24,530 nucleotides of DNA from Saprospiraceae bacterium. Its GTDB lineage: Bacteria > Bacteroidota > Bacteroidia > Chitinophagales > Saprospiraceae. Of the stretch, positions 24,409 through 24,530 are shown piece by piece. The DNA is taken from assembly GCA_020630355.1 (NCBI GenBank), contig JAHDBO010000003.1, positions 1 through 24,530 of the forward strand, in the 5' to 3' direction. How positions within the stretch are numbered: the stretch's first letter is position 1; each line of letters begins with the position of its first letter. The notes below the pieces were generated by a model that was given only the letters and a program-made list of their open reading frames with translations, was not told the origin of the DNA and made no database searches. The translations under genes and the position numbers were made by a program.

Positions 24409-24528
24409 CTACTTAAAATAATCTCGATACGTCCGCCAATCAACGGGTTCGGAAGCTGGGTAAACTACTTTTTCTATTACTGCTAAGCGCAATTCTATCA
24501 CATTACCGCCGTCCCTGACTATCACCAA
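24409..24528 (-). CDS. C-terminal end of an unidentified protein, cut by window edge
   Basis: The only open minus-strand frame here runs in from beyond 24530 and stops with TAG at 24409-24411. The visible 39 residues (LVIVRDGGNVIELRLAVIEK...VDWRTYRDYFK) alternate hydrophobic and charged residues, suggesting a final beta-strand pair and helix. Too short to name. The stop lies just 7 bases before the repeat at 24301-24402, as copy A lies close behind the PKD gene stop. Confidence 0.55.
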   Translation of the reverse strand: MVIVRDGGNVIELRLAVIEKVVYPASEPVDWRTYRDYFK

Positions 24529-24530
24529 TT

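Overview
The window looks like a chromosomal segment of a gliding or type IX-secreting Bacteroidota, most likely near the Saprospiria (inference from gene content; no marker gene is present). The evidence is two very long surface proteins ending in the gliding-motility-associated (CHU_C, type B) C-terminal domain, two PorP/SprF-family outer-membrane proteins, a PorE-like TPR/propeller/OmpA protein, AT-rich intergenic DNA, and several exact matches to the Bacteroidota -7 promoter element TAnnTTTG.

Layout. Positions 1-1086 (minus) hold most of a thiolase, cut by the left edge. Positions 1174-14729 (minus) hold a six-gene surface/secretion cluster. In order of transcription it contains an 881-aa CHU_C protein, a PorP/SprF protein, a small membrane-anchored M15-type peptidase with a built-in EF-hand-like loop, a PorE-like protein, an 1893-aa PKD adhesin with CHU_C domain, and a second PorP/SprF protein. 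The first four are packed with gaps of a few to about 40 bases; the adhesin follows after 109 bases, and the last PorP after a 553-base gap full of repeats. This is two secreted-adhesin/PorP pairs bracketing an envelope-anchoring module. A TRIC/UPF0126 membrane protein lies just upstream on the same strand. Divergent from it is a tight three-gene plus-strand operon (DUF1569, GNAT, class V aminotransferase; 15484-17599) with ATGA stop/start overlaps. Then come a two-helix membrane protein of unknown function (17804-18955, plus), a convergent 1076-aa exported helical protein of unknown function (18959-22189, minus), an Amidase_3 protein with a long acidic N-terminal region (22290-23291, plus), a D-2-hydroxyacid dehydrogenase (23307-24260, minus) and the tail of another minus-strand gene (24409-24528).

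The least explained content is non-coding. A 102-bp element occurs at 2636-2737 and again, inverted, at 24301-24402 with 95 of 102 bases identical. A diverged third copy lies at 2323-2426. Next to these is a cluster of degenerate CGTTTTAACG palindromes (2454-2552), and a GA-rich direct repeat plus hairpin sits at 17617-17748. The nonamer CAAGTTGCG recurs in these gaps. At least three genes appear to start with TTG, and a 21-bp palindrome fills the promoter spacer of the thiolase gene.

How the genes may work together: the two CHU_C proteins are probably exported through the type IX system and attached to or released from the surface, each using a dedicated PorP/SprF partner. The PorE-like protein and the peptidase would link the apparatus to, or open, the peptidoglycan. 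Partnering is inferred from adjacency.
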